Shown here in pieces: positions 1 through 12,550 of a stretch of DNA of 64,000 nt. This DNA is from Xestospongia bergquistia. Lineage: Eukaryota > Porifera > Demospongiae > Haplosclerida > Petrosiidae. A program made the translations under genes and the position numbers. Every line of letters starts with the position of its first letter. Position 1 is the stretch's first letter. The stretch is taken from NCBI GenBank assembly GCA_963965975.1, contig OZ014417.1, positions 5,685,821-5,749,820 of the forward strand. The letters are read 5' to 3'. The notes below the pieces were generated by a model. The model searched no databases. It was not told the DNA's origin and saw only the letters and a list, made by a program, of their open reading frames with translations.

Positions 1-1240
1 GAACGAGAAATTGAGTATCAAGGACTGCTATATCGACGATGGCATCCTAGAGACAGACCTGAGGAGGTAATTAATCATTTAGTATTACTTTGTTCTTACT
101 GTTTAGACGTATTACGGTTGGCACACGATGTACCTATGGCTGGTCACCTGTGACAGGAATGTACAGCCAAACGAATTCTGAACGATTCTTCTGGCCAGGT
201 ATATTCCAGGACGTCAAGAAATATTGTGAGTCCTGTGACAGCATTTATAACCACCCTCGATCTAGCGAAGAGCTACTGGCAGGTGCCTATGATGGATAAT
301 GACAAGGCAAAGACAGCATTTACCACACCTGATGGGTTATACCAGTTCACTGCGATGCCTTTGGGACTGAGCGGAGCACCTGCAACATTCCAGAGATTGA
401 TGGACAGTGTACTACGAGGGACAGAGAAATTCACTCGGCTAAATTTACTGGTGATCTGTAGTAACAACTGGACTGATCATCTATACCACATAACAGAAGT
501 GTTCCAACGTCTACAAGAAGCAGGTCTGACAATCAAACTCAAGAAGTGCACTTTTGGAGCACAGAAATGTACCTACTTGGGCCATAGGATAGGAAGAGAA
601 GGAGTACGGACGGAAATCAGCAAAGTAGCTGCAATCCAAGCAATGGCTCAACCTCATACCAAGAAAGATGTGAGGATCTTTCTGGGAATGACTGGCTACT
701 ATAGATGGTTCATAAAGGATTACGCTACCATAGCCAAACCTTTAACAGAATTGACCAGGAGGCAACAACTAGAACAAGAAGAGTGAAGCGAGTGTACTGA
801 ATGTGCATTTCAATGGCTGAAAAACGCCCTAACCTCAGCGAAATTGATGAGGAATCCTGACTTCACCCAAACGTTCATCATACAGACAGATGCTTCCAAC
901 GTGGGAGTGGGAGTCGTACTTAGCCAGGGCAGCGAAGAAGACAGACCAATCGCGCATTTCAGTCGGAAGCTACTTTCGAGGGAACAAAACTACTCTGTGG
1001 TGGAACAAGAATGTCTTGCGGTGGTACTCGGCATTAAAGCCTTTGAGACATATCTGTTGGGGAAGCTCTTTGTGATTCAGACAGATCATCGGGCTTTACA
1101 ATGGCTTCAACAGTTCAAGGATAAGAACGCACGGCTTACTTTTACCGTTACACACCGTAAGGGACGTGAAAATGCTAACGTGGATGCCCTGTCACGAATC
1201 CCACAAGACACTTGCTTCGCACTAAAGAAGGATTGAGGAA
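1..1240 (+). mobile_element. Ty3/gypsy retroelement fossil, pol fragments
   Basis: A degraded LTR-retroelement piece cut by the window start. It shows an integrase zinc-binding-like fragment (about 60-240), a reverse transcriptase fragment (about 240-780; FITTLDLAKSYWQVPM, MPLGLSGAPATFQRLM) and an RNase H fragment (about 845-1236; IQTDASNVGVGVVLSQ, TDHRALQWL). The integrase-like piece lies before the reverse transcriptase, which is not the normal Ty3 order, so the copy is rearranged. Broken; no LTR identified with confidence. Confidence 0.8.
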
Positions 1241-4200
1241 ATGTGATGGAGCAAGAATTACAGAGCCGGAAGCAAGCAGACCACTTATGTGGATAAAACA
1301 GAAGCCGACCAATTAAATTACAGACAATGGAATTCCAAGACGGTCCAGTTACATTAAGTGATCCGTATCAAGAATATAAATAAAGAACTAATAGTCATAT
1401 ATAATAGTTGTTATAGAGTATTTGTATATACTGTTTTTACTCTTATTAAAAAGTTTTAAAAACCAATCTCTAGACAACTCGTGACACTAACCATATTTAT
1501 AAGAAGACACACTTTTCCAATTGTATGTTTACATAGTAGTTTGTTTCTCATCATGTCATAAGGATTCTTCTTTGTTATAGTTGTTATATGTTTTGTTTAT
1601 ATGCTACTTTGTGTTACATAATTTACATGTGCTTAAAACAAACCATTAGCCCACTTTCAAGCTGTCATTTACTTTAAATGGTTCATGTTTGTAATCACCT
1701 GTAAGTAATTAGTACAGTATGTTAATGTTAGCATGATACTGGGACAAGTGTAATGTGTATATAAGTGTTTAGTTTAGTAAGATATTACATGACACGATTG
1801 AATCAGTTATACACTCCTGTATTAAGAACTCCTCTTATTCAGGTCACTTGTTGTAGTCCATTTTAACACAGTAAATATTCTAGTATTTTAATTAATATTA
1901 AGAACTCCATCAGAGAGATTTGTACAAAAGTACTACATTATATAACAGTATGTAATTTATAATAGTGATATGATACTTATCCAATTCACAATACTTACTT
2001 TATTTTTAGCACAATGGATTCTGTCTGTCACTGTTACAAAAAAATCACAAGTACACAATTTCTATTCTCTGGCTAAACATCCTCAGGGGAAAACAGTATT
2101 GAGCTATCATGTTGTACCAAGTACCCAGGTGAAAGAAAGAGAGAGAGAGAGAGACATCCATTTCAACTCTCAAATTTTGAAGATCTTTTTTAACTGCTTC
2201 TGACCTTCCTCTATTTAAAGATGCTGAGCATTACTTTCCATGTTAACCAAGTAATAAAATATTAAGTTATTAAATTAATTTGATTATAGTAGAGAATCTA
2301 ACCTCAAGATGATGGTTTAGTGATTGTTCCATAAACTGTTTGTCTCTTTGCTTCTGTTCTAAGAGAGCTTGACCGCTTTCAAGTTTTATCAGACAACTGA
2401 TCTGCCCTCTTATTCCAACATTCACATTTCTATTTAATAGATTGAATCCCTAGTGCCTATATTTCTATTAAGTTTTCTACTACTACTCTACATTGGACAC
2501 AAAACAAAGTTCATAAACTGTAATACATAAACTATATAAATGTTATTATTTTGTTTACAATCATAAGAATGATAATATTTTGGTGAATTTGCATGAAGCA
2601 ACTTCCCATTTTGTATGAAAACAAGGTACTAACACATATATCTTGTTAACTTCTAATAATGCTGACTGCAGATAATCATTAGATTAGAAACCATAGTCAT
2701 ATATATATTACTGAAGTAGATACTGTCGAGTAGTCTCACTACTATAAAAAATGACCATTGTTTAATTTCTTAAAAGTTAAAGACAAAATTTTTATAGATA
2801 CTGGCCTGTGTCTACAACAGCTGTTACTATGTAATCTGTTATAACTGTATACATATACCACTGCTATACTGTAGATGTTATCTTGAAATGATCTATTTTT
2901 TAAGACAAATTAGTAAGATTCTGCATATCCATCATGTCCTCTGTCTTATTTCTGTAAGCAATTACCCTTTGTTTCAAAAGACTTCTAGCAACAGAAACTA
3001 AAATACAGACTCAGTTTCCTCGTGGCAAATTTTACGTGGAGAATGTAACAAAATCACACATTAAGATCAAATAAATTGAATAAACCAAAAGGTGGTCATG
3101 ATGGGCAGTTTACAAATTCTTTAGTATGTACTTGATGGTACATCTTACTATCTTGACAGCACAAACAGTAACATAATGATTGCCACAGAAAAGAGTATCT
3201 TCATCATTGTATAAATGCAAGCACTGTACTATATAGTTTATAATAGACACCACATATAATATGTCTTTTTTCTGAGAAATCATTGTTAAAGTACATAAAC
3301 TGTAGCAAAGTTCCAGAGTAATTAACAATCTTTGGTAAAATGGAATCTAAGAGATAATGAATCAGTTAAAACAACCAATTAATGTAAACAGTCATAAATC
3401 CAGTGGATCAGCGGGAAGTTATCTTCTCTACCATATACACTACTATAGGGCTATAGGGAAGTAAAATAGATGGTAAAATTTTGTTAAATCCTAACAAGGA
3501 AAGAAATATATTAACACACTAATCTATAAATTATTGTACTTTTTATATAGCAAAGCATGCTGAACTACTGCACAACTGTAATGGCTCACTGCCACCAGCT
3601 TTTAGACATAATCTAATTAGGAAGGTTCTATAGAAAATGTAAGCAATTACATTTATATATATATAATATATATATATACCTCATTCAACTTGAATTTAAC
3701 ATCTGACTCAATATATTTTTGTGATAAACATGTATTTTAGTCAGAAATGGCTTGGATTATTTAACAGCCTTTGAAATAGTGTTTAAAATATACAAAGGTC
3801 AGGCAATATCTAAAAGAGACTCTTTGGATTCCAGTGTTAACAAGGATTTGGATATGCATTCTGCAGCTAACAGAAACTGTACAAATTGTTTAAAAAGAAA
3901 AAAAGAACAAAGAATAAAGCAAACCAATTAAAAAAAGAGGCTTTAGTATAACTGTAAAAAAATTAAAATTATGAGGCTGGCTACATGTGCTATGTTATTG
4001 ATGCCACTTTTGCCATAAGAGTTTCAAACTTTAGAATCTACTAGTAAAACTGCAGATCTAAAGCTACAATATTTTATACAGTTTAAAAAAGAATGAGCTG
4101 AGGATCGACAGTTCTCTCAGTACATCATAGTTAGGATACTTATCATGCTCCTGATGACACCATGTGGAGATGGTACTGTATTGCTGTCCGGCCACCGTTC

Positions 4201-4450
4201 CAACCTCTTATTGTTATTAAAAATGAATTAAAGTTAATATGTAATAACATATGCTGGTGTCCTTTGTCTGTTCATAAACCACATATACATAAATGTTTTA
4301 AGTTGTTTGTCTAGAACATTCTCTGCACTTCAACTTGATGCTGCTTTCCTGTGAAATACAGCTTTGTTTTGTTCTATGAGTATAAAATGTTAATGTAGCT
4401 ACCAAGATCCTTCAGTAATGTCTGGAACTTTCACATAATACATTTATCAT
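1241..4450. other. AT-rich stretch without recognisable gene
   Basis: No protein family is recognisable in any frame. Simple sequence only: a (GA)n run at about 2132-2152 and a TA run at about 3652-3678. The first 250 bases may be the trailing end of the Ty3 fossil. Confidence 0.5.
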
Positions 4451-5410
4451 TAAACAGTTTTTACTTATATAGATTTAGCTATAGTTTGTCACTTTGGCTC
4501 TTTAGATATTGGTGATTTTGGAATTATAGGAGACAAACTTGTAAATTTGACAGGAATATTTTAAAAATGGATGGCAAAGAATGAATCTGTGCTGGTTGAA
4601 TAGTAGATTGTTTATCTTTTACAACTGGTGCTATTTTGATAAGTTGAAAGAGTTGATGATTTTAGTGATGTTTTAATAGTGCTTTGGTGAATTGTTGGGT
4701 TAGAAAAGGAGGAAATTGGTACTTTCGGAACACCTTTAATGGGTGTCATTACAGGTACTTCTACTGAAGAAAAACCATCTCTAGAAGGGGTAATTTTAAC
4801 AGTAAATGGAATGTTGTGTTTAGTAGATAAAGACAGTAAATGGAAAGCTGTGTTTAGTAGATATAGACATTAGTAGTAAATTAGATAGTAGCTCACTGGA
4901 AAAGAGTCAGGAACAAGATATTTCTCAAGTAATGCTTTTTGTTTTGTGTTTGATACAACACTCTCATCAATGTAGTCATGTATACCAGCTGAATCATGAG
5001 ACAACCTGTGTTTTTTTGGTTATTATCGATGTATTTCAGAGAACCACCCTATATGTTTCTTTGTCTTTGTTTTGAACTAGACAGATGGTTTAATGTCAAT
5101 GTGTGCCTTTTTAGAGAAAGAAAAGCGATTATAAAGGCCTCATCTCCTTTGATTGAAATTGAAAGACCCTCTTAAGTAGTGTAAAAAGCGTTGTGTTAGT
5201 AACAGCATCTACTAAATCATAGTAACAGATACATAATATAACAAGGGCTATCCTGCTGACAAAGATATACACTCACATTGGAACCTAATTGTTTAAATGT
5301 TTCCTGCAACTGTGTTTGAAAAACTCAGAAATATTAGAGACTTTGATTCTTTTACCTTTACTACTTTTGCCAGTTTGTACAGGTTGTAGGGGTGAGGTTA
5401 TTTCACTTTG

Positions 5411-5683
5411 TCATTGTTCTTCATTTTGAATTTTAGCAATAAGAGAATGTCCTTCCAAATGTCTCCCATTAATAGCTTTAACTGGTACTTCAGCATCCTC
5501 AATGGAAGAAGAGTTGACAAATGCAAATTTGAAGGAGCTGTCACCATATTCAAGATGGCTACTGTTGACAGATAGTAAAGATGGACTGAAAGTTTGAAGA
5601 TATTTTTCAACTAATTCTACAGTTGTCAATTTTGGGATCTGTGTAATGTTTAAAACCTCACATTGTTGAATGACATTAAACAA
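5411..5683 (-). pseudogene. RRM-like RNA-binding domain fragment
   Basis: A 90-codon minus-strand open stretch has the layout of an RNA recognition motif: VLNITQIPKL as RNP2-like strand 1, TTVELVEKYLQTF as helix 1, SSFKFAFVNSSS as RNP1-like strand 3, SIEDAEVPVKAING as helix 2 and HLEGHSLIAKI as strand 4. It begins with Met but has no visible partner exons. Nearby minus-strand stretches (about 5080-5180 and about 4600-4830) are also partly open, so this may be a remnant of a larger gene or one exon of a gene I cannot assemble. RRM identity rests on pattern only. Confidence 0.5.
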
Positions 5684-5689
5684 AATACA

Positions 5690-6360
5690 AAGGTAATAAA
5701 TAAGACAATAATTAAATAAATCATTACATAATAATTATTGTTATGACAATTCTAATTTAATAACAGTTTAATAACTGGAGAGCTATTAGAGATAATACAA
5801 CATGCTAGGAATGTATATAATCAAACAAGCTTAAGTGAAATAATTATTAAAGGTCAATCAGCTACATTCATTGTTGTCATATTAGTGTGGTAAAGGCTAA
5901 TAAATTCATTGGTGTATGTCAAACTAGTTAGGAATATCTACCACAAATAAATAGTATATTTCATGACTAGTTCAATAGAGAGGTGCAAGCAGTGGAAATA
6001 TTTGTGATAAGTCATGTAATCAAGATTTCTATTGTAAACTAGAAGATGCCATCTTTGTGTGTACTTTGAGAATGAATCAACGAATGAAAGCATGCACCCA
6101 ATTTCTTTTTATGCCAAGCTAATTGTTTAAACTTAAATTGAAGTAGGCCATATATCTGAAGCTAACACATACTACAACTATTGTTATTAGCTAAATCGTA
6201 AGTACATAGGATTGCTGCAAAATCTTCCAAAGGGATTCTGCCAATACATTTCATATGTCACTTGTCCTCAACAAAGACAGCTATAATATTAAAAATTGTG
6301 AATTTTATAGACATGGATGTTAATCTTCTTTATAATTAGCTGACAAGCGCAATGTGACCT
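5690..6360. other. AT-rich stretch without recognisable gene
   Basis: No coding potential, repeat or RNA gene recognised in either strand. Confidence 0.5.
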
Positions 6361-6370
6361 TATTAGTAAA

Positions 6371-6610
6371 TTAAGGTAGGGCGGGGCAATTTCGAAAATG
6401 GGGCATTTCCGTAATTTTGCCATCAAACGTGCTTACTCAGAAGGCTAGAAAGTTTGTTGTAGCTGCTACAGTCCTTTCTCTTTTAATCAATACCACCAAT
6501 CAACATTCATCGTACACTGAAGTTCACTTTTCTGCGCTAAATCCTTCCAAGTTAAGATAACACTGGGTAAATAATTTTTTATTGTTTATTCTAATTAGAT
6601 AACACCATGA
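6371..6610 (+). mobile_element. End fragment of a pogo-like DNA transposon
   Basis: Starts GGTAGGGCGGGGCAATTTCG and runs about 240 bp in parallel with 25058-25310, where the match leads into a pogo-type HTH coding sequence. Shared landmarks include GTAGCTGCTACAGTCCTTTC and ATTGTTTATTCTAATTAGAT. It is a truncated, non-coding copy of the 5' end of that family. Confidence 0.65.
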
Positions 6611-6853
6611 TAAACAGAGGGGTAGGAAGGTTGAGGGGCTGACCTTATATTTTCTTCGTAGGTAATTGTTTTGGTCAGCATAAAGTCGAAAAAGTGCGTT
6701 TCGTTCTATTAATACTTTTGTTATAGCAGTTAATTTTACAGAAGGTAACATGACCACACAATAATGTGGTGATTGATTGTTAATCTACACAAATTAACAC
6801 AATATCCACTTCAGTCAAGAGGTTATTGTGTACATAGTATTGAGTGTAAATTA

Positions 6854-6925
6854 GGGGGCCTTAGCCCCCCCTGATTTAAAGTTGGAGAGGGCTTCAGCTC
6901 CCCCTGCCCCCCTTTACCTACCCCT
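6854..6925. other. G/C-rich hairpin-forming stretch next to the inversion junction
   Basis: GGGGGC-CTTA-GCCCCC (6854-6869) is a perfect 6-bp stem, followed by GGAGAGGGCTTCAGCTCCCC and a C-rich run to about 6925. It is very different in composition from its surroundings and abuts the left breakpoint of the inverted locus B half. It could be the end of a small DNA element. Confidence 0.4.
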
Positions 6926-6929
6926 ATGA

Positions 6930-9394
6930 TGATAAATGTTTTATGTATATGAATCATAACAAATATGATTTAAGATATAACTAACTCAGATTGTGTATTA
7001 TGTGGTATAAGTTTTTTTCAGTCAAAATTTGACAGATTTATTTACTATCAAACTCCTAATACTGATGTAGTAGTGTAAAATAACTCCATTTAACAAAAAT
7101 GGTTGTTCCTATGAAACCTTGACAGATGAATTGGATAGCACATTGACAGTCATATGATGTATAGTGCCCGGCTCTATAATTCACCGATGAAGGAGTTGTC
7201 AAATCAATTCTTTTCATTTATCCATTCCTTTTGTATGTGTATCCATCCATCCAACAATCTAACCTGTCTGTTCAGTTGTATTGTAGGCATAGTCTGACCG
7301 AGGTCCTTCTCCTCCTCTAGTTGTAGCTGAGATACTTACTAACACTTGTTGATAGGGTTTTAGTCCCTCCAAGAGATGCGCTATGAACTGACTAGTTACA
7401 GTTCTAGTAGATATCTCACTACTATTAGTATAGTTGATGTACAGAGTATAGTGAGTAATGATACCATTAGGTATCAATTGAGGCTTCCATTGAATTAGAA
7501 GTGATGAAGAATTAACAACACTAACTGTAACATTAACTTGAGAGTCATCAGGAGCTAAATTAAAATTTTATGATCTAATTAATAATAATTAGTTTGTCAT
7601 TTACCATCTTCTAATGTAGTAAAATTAATACACAGTGTTTTTCCTATTCCATTAGTTGTCTATTGAGATGTCACACAGCACACTGCCTTTCCATCCACTG
7701 ACACATGTACAAGTGTCAGGAGCTGTACATTGTTTGTTAGTGCCACATGTTAACTGCAAATTGCTGCATTGAGAGGAAATGATAATGTGTCCACAAGAAA
7801 ATGTAACCATACGTATTAAGCAGTCACTGCCTTTCTATCCACTGAGACATGTACAAGTGTCAGGAGCTGTACATTGTCTGTTAGTGCCACAAGTTGAACT
7901 GCAAATTGCTGTGTTCAGAGGAAACAAAAATTATAATGTGTCAACAAGAAAATGTAACCATATGTGTTTAGCAGTTACTGCCTTTCCATCCACTGACACA
8001 TGTACAAGTGTTAGGACCTGTACATTGTTTGTTAGTGCCACATGTTGAACTGCAAATTGCTTGTTGAGAGGAAACAATAATTTGTCCACAAGAAAATGTA
8101 ACCATACGTAGTAAGCAGTCACTGCCTTTCCATCCACTGACGCGTGTACAAGTGTCAGGAGCTGTACATTGTTTGTTAGTGCCACATGGTGAACTGCAAA
8201 TTGCTGCATTGAGAGGAAATGTGTCCACAAGAAAATGTAACCATACGTATTAAGCAGTCACTGCCTTTTCATCTACTGAGACATGTACAAGTGTCAGGAG
8301 CTGTACATTGTCTATTAGTGCCACATGGTGAACTGCAAATTGCTGTGTTGAGAGGAAATGATAATGTGTCCACAAGAAAATGTAACCATACGTATTAAGC
8401 AGTTACTACCTTTCCATCCACTGAGACATGTACAAGTGTTAGGTGCTGTACATTGCTTGTTAGTGCCACAAGTTGAACTGTAAATTGCTGGTAACAAAAA
8501 TCATAATATGTCAACAAGAAAATGTAACCATATGTGTTAAGCAGTTACTGCCTTTCCATCCACTGACACATGTACAAGTGTTAGGACCTGTACATTGTTT
8601 GTTAGTGCCACATATTTAACTGCAAATTGCTTGTTGAGAGGAAACAATAATTTGTTCACAAGAAAATGTAACCATACGTAGTAAGCAGTCACTGCCTTTC
8701 CATCCACTGACGCATGCACAAGTGTCAGGAGCTGTAAATTGTCCGTTAGTGGCACATGTTGAACTGCAAATTGCTAAATTATGATATTATAATCTTTTGT
8801 GTATATAAATAACAAGTACAACTTACGTAGACAGTTTGTGATATGACCATAACCTGAACAACATTGCAGTTGAAGATTGTAAGTCACTTTGTATTTTGTC
8901 ATAGTATTAGTACTATATTATAGTATAAATATGTATTTATTATTGCTGTATTATTAGCATGTACTATCTAAGAAGATAAGCATAAAAATGTATTGCTTTT
9001 AGCTAAGTTTTGTTGCTAAATATATTTAAGATTTTTTAAACAATGTGAAGAATAATCTAATTAATAGAAATATTGTTAGCTTATTGTGGATTGAGTGATG
9101 TCATATGTATTATTAAAAGCAAAATTTAAGTATAAATACATAACAAATATTTAATAGAAAGCATTATACTAACCTACTTTGACAATCACTTCTTTTCCTA
9201 GCACCACATGAGTTGTAAGTTACATAGTATCCAACATATGATGTTTTTAAAGCCACAGATACATATTGTGAGGAAGAAGCTACAGCATGACAACTGTATA
9301 TGATAAGACATATTACAATAATACAATCTCATGGTAAAGCTTACCTATCCATCAAAACTGTATAACAGAACAAAACAATCACAAGCTTCTTCAT
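6930..9394 (-). pseudogene. Locus B, inverted 5' half: signal peptide-EMI-EGF array-FN3 (broken)
   Basis: Minus strand: signal exon 9394-9345 (MKKLVIVLFCYTVLMD), EMI exons 9293-9174 and 8912-8827 (both open, good splice sites), then eight EGF units from 8773 down to about 7680. Decay of the array is clear. Unit 1 has a Cys to Phe change. Unit 2 has a TAA near its start and a lost donor. Unit 3 has Cys to Tyr, unit 4 TGG to TGA, unit 5 Cys to Arg, unit 6 TAA and a lost donor, unit 7 TGG to TAG. Unit 8 is frameshifted and fused at about 7680 into the end of FN3 1. FN3 2 (about 7553-7263) is mostly open. FN3 3 runs to about 6930, where homology to locus A ends. Confidence 0.85.
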
Positions 9395-10344
9395 TTTAGA
9401 GTTTCAACACTAACTGTAAAATTAAAATTTTATATAGTTTTAATAAAGCTGGTGTTTTTATCTCTAAATTAAAAAAAATACACAAATAATGCCATTAGAT
9501 ATTTAACACATTCTTTAAATATAGAGGATGGCTGTACACTATATAAAATTTCTACATTTCAGCACAATGTACAACCCTAAACTTATCTCTGAACACACAT
9601 GTTTATGTTTAATTTAATTGTGTATGTACAGAGTTCATTGATTTAAAAGTTAGAAATTTCAAGTTGTCATTAAAGAAACAGCTTGTCCAATGTTTGATAG
9701 GTGTTTGTTGTGTATAATGTTACACTTACCTGAATGTGACAGGATGGTCACTTATTGCTATATTATCATTGTTTGCCATACCTTGTATACCTGAAACAAT
9801 AATAAGTTTTGTAATTTTGTGGTAGACATCAAGTTAAGAGCTACTATTTGATTTGTTTGTTTATTTTCATACAGTTCTATTGATGTGAAACTGTTCTGAG
9901 TTAATTTGTATTTCTATACATCTTACTTATCATAGTTGACATTTTCCTTAAACAGATCATATTGAAAAACAACTTTTCATTTTAGAAAAAGGTCTTCAAT
10001 TCATACATCATGTTAAATATAAGTAAGCCCAGTACCTCTATATTGATCATTCAAAAAAGTTCTGGCTGTATTAATGCAGAATATGTTTGAAGATATTCTA
10101 ATGTCTAAGAATTCCCTATTAATACTATTATATATCTGTTATTTCCACATAGTATGTTGATAAATGATGTGATTAAAGAATTGATTGGTGAGATATTTAA
10201 ATTAAAAGTAGAGAAGGAAATTACAAAAAAGAAATGGATATCTGCCTTTGGCTTCCATTGATTTAATAATTTAACTTTATTCTTATCTCATGATTCTTTA
10301 TTTTTCTCTTAGATGTAATCAATTGAAGTAGAAAATTGTCAAAT
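9395..10344 (-). other. Upstream region of locus B, inverted with its 5' half
   Basis: No gene. The stretch about 10150-10340 matches the reverse complement of about 54740-54930, which lies upstream of locus A (shared for instance TTTGGCTTCCATT and TTTATTTTTCTCTTAGATGT). It is therefore the 5' flank, and possibly the promoter, of locus B carried along with the inverted 5' half. I see no specific promoter motif. Confidence 0.6.
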
Positions 10345-12550
10345 AGAATTATTTTATACTACTACATCAGTTTTAAGAGTTTGACAAAAAATCAATCTGT
10401 CATACTTAATCTTGAAGAAAACGTATACAAAATAAACAATCTGAGTTGGTTACATCTTAAATTATATTTGTTATAATTTATATACTATTTATAGCTCCTT
10501 ATACTCCATATGAAGTTAATATCTCTGTAGTTACCATTGCTGGTATAGGAGAACCATTGCATAAAGTATTTTTTACTAAAGAGACAGGTAAATCTTAAAG
10601 ACACAAGTATATAAATAATAAATGAATTATAAAATTAAGTCATATTGTTTACAAATTGTTTACTTTTCTGTAGTCCCCAGAGTGGCTCCAAACATTGAGC
10701 TAGCACAGAGAGTTTCCTCAACTTAAATAATCATAAAAATTAAGCCACTAACACTAGAAGAGGGAAGAGGAATTGTGACAGGATATTACTTTAATCTGAC
10801 TAAATCATTAGATCATTGTGTTGTGGCTGACATGAACAAATTATTAATACATACTCTTAATACTTCAATTAAAGTAGGAAATCTGGATCCACTCTCAAAA
10901 TGTTGTTTGTCAGTGTCAGCACAAATTAAAGAAGGACATGGTTTGGAATCTCAAAATATACTAATTCCTGGTTAGTTTAGTTTTAACTAAATTTTACATT
11001 ATACCTTTAAAGTGTATGACAACAAACTGATTGTTATGTATATCAATGGATTGGATAACTGTTCTCTGTGGATAGTAAGTTATATAACAATGACAAATAT
11101 TACAATACAATTTCTTATTATAATAGCTAAATAAAACTGAAAGTAAACTCACTGAGATTACTCAGGTCATAATTAGAGTGTTGAATAAAGTCTGTTATTG
11201 TTCAATATCTTCAGACTATATATCAGATAGCACTTTACAATGTGACAGTGAACATACAATAAAAATGAGAGCAAGATTATCTGCTATATCTAATTGCGCA
11301 ACATCACAACTTTTGACTGTATTACAAAATTGGACAGCAAATACTTTAGAGATAATAGTTGATGGACAGGTGTTAAGAGTGACATCAGTTTATTTTCTGT
11401 CAAATGATTCAATGCCAGTACTCACTAGTGGCACTTCAAAAGACAAAGTGATTTTATTCAGTACAATTGGTTCTACTGGTGGCTTGTCATTTTTTCTTTG
11501 TGTTTCTTGCATAATAATATCAGTTTGTATTTTTAAGAAGTTTAAATCAAAAAGAAATTATAAACTAAAACCAAGGTTTGTCTTTTAATATAATTAAAAA
11601 AAAAGATTATGCCATTTCAATATATACAGAGCACATAAAATGAAAGGAAAGATGATGACAATATATTTTGTACATGATAACAATGATATTTCTCCAAATA
11701 GGTAATCAGACATTTATCACAACATGATATTTAATGTAGAACTTTCAATGTTTTTTAGAATCTAAAGCTTGTTATGATGACATGATAATAACTGAAAATT
11801 CCATTAAAAAATATGTAGGATATTGTATGTGATCTTGTTGTGAGTAATTGCGATGTACCTGTTTTTAATATCTTGAGTAATATTACTAACAATTGCATTG
11901 CATAATAGTAATATAATAATAGTAATATTACTATTATTATATTCCTACTATTACTGGTACAAAAACAAAGTAAGTAAATAAATTCTTATGTTGTCCTTAG
12001 AAATGTTAAATGCCATGGTATAATTACAGTATACTTCTGAGTACCTAAAAGAAACCAACTCCTCTTGTTCCCCCTCCTAAGAAAACAAGGTAAACCAGTC
12101 ATATATAATCATGACAACACTGTACATATACACTATAATAAACATGGAACCTCAGACATAGAACATTTTGATATTCATTATAATTATAGTTATGGCAAAG
12201 GAATGACTTCACAAAGGAAACCAATTCCTCCAGTTTCTCCTCCAAAGAAAGCAAGATACACCAGTCATAAACAATGATGATATATATTGTACACATATAA
12301 CTATAGTAAACATTGAGCCTCAAATTTAGAAAACTTTGAAATGTCATACAATTATCGTTATGGCAAACGAATGCATGCACAAAAGCAACCAATTCCTCCT
12401 GTTCCTCCTCCTAAGAAAGCAAGGTAAACCAGTCATATCTAATGATGATATACACTGCACATATATACTATAGTAAACATGAAGTCTCAGATGTAGAACA
12501 TTTTGAAATGTCATACAATTATGATTATGGCAAAGGATTGCATGCACTTC
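10345..12550 (+). pseudogene. Locus B, 3' half: FN3 3-4, juxtamembrane-TM and tail cassettes (broken)
   Basis: Plus strand, starting inside the FN3 3 exon. Parts: 10345-about 10448 (FN3 3a, partial), 10495-10587 (FN3 3b), 10674-10970 (FN3 4, one in-frame TAA near its start), 11013-11074, 11127-11575 (juxtamembrane and TM, fully open; helix around LCVSCIIISVCIF), about 11633-11701, then four tail cassettes from about 12033 to 12550. In the first cassette CAA has become TAA; the second has lost both its AG acceptor and GT donor; the third has an early TGA; the fourth runs into 3' flank sequence. The open TM exon suggests the loss of function is not ancient. Confidence 0.85.
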
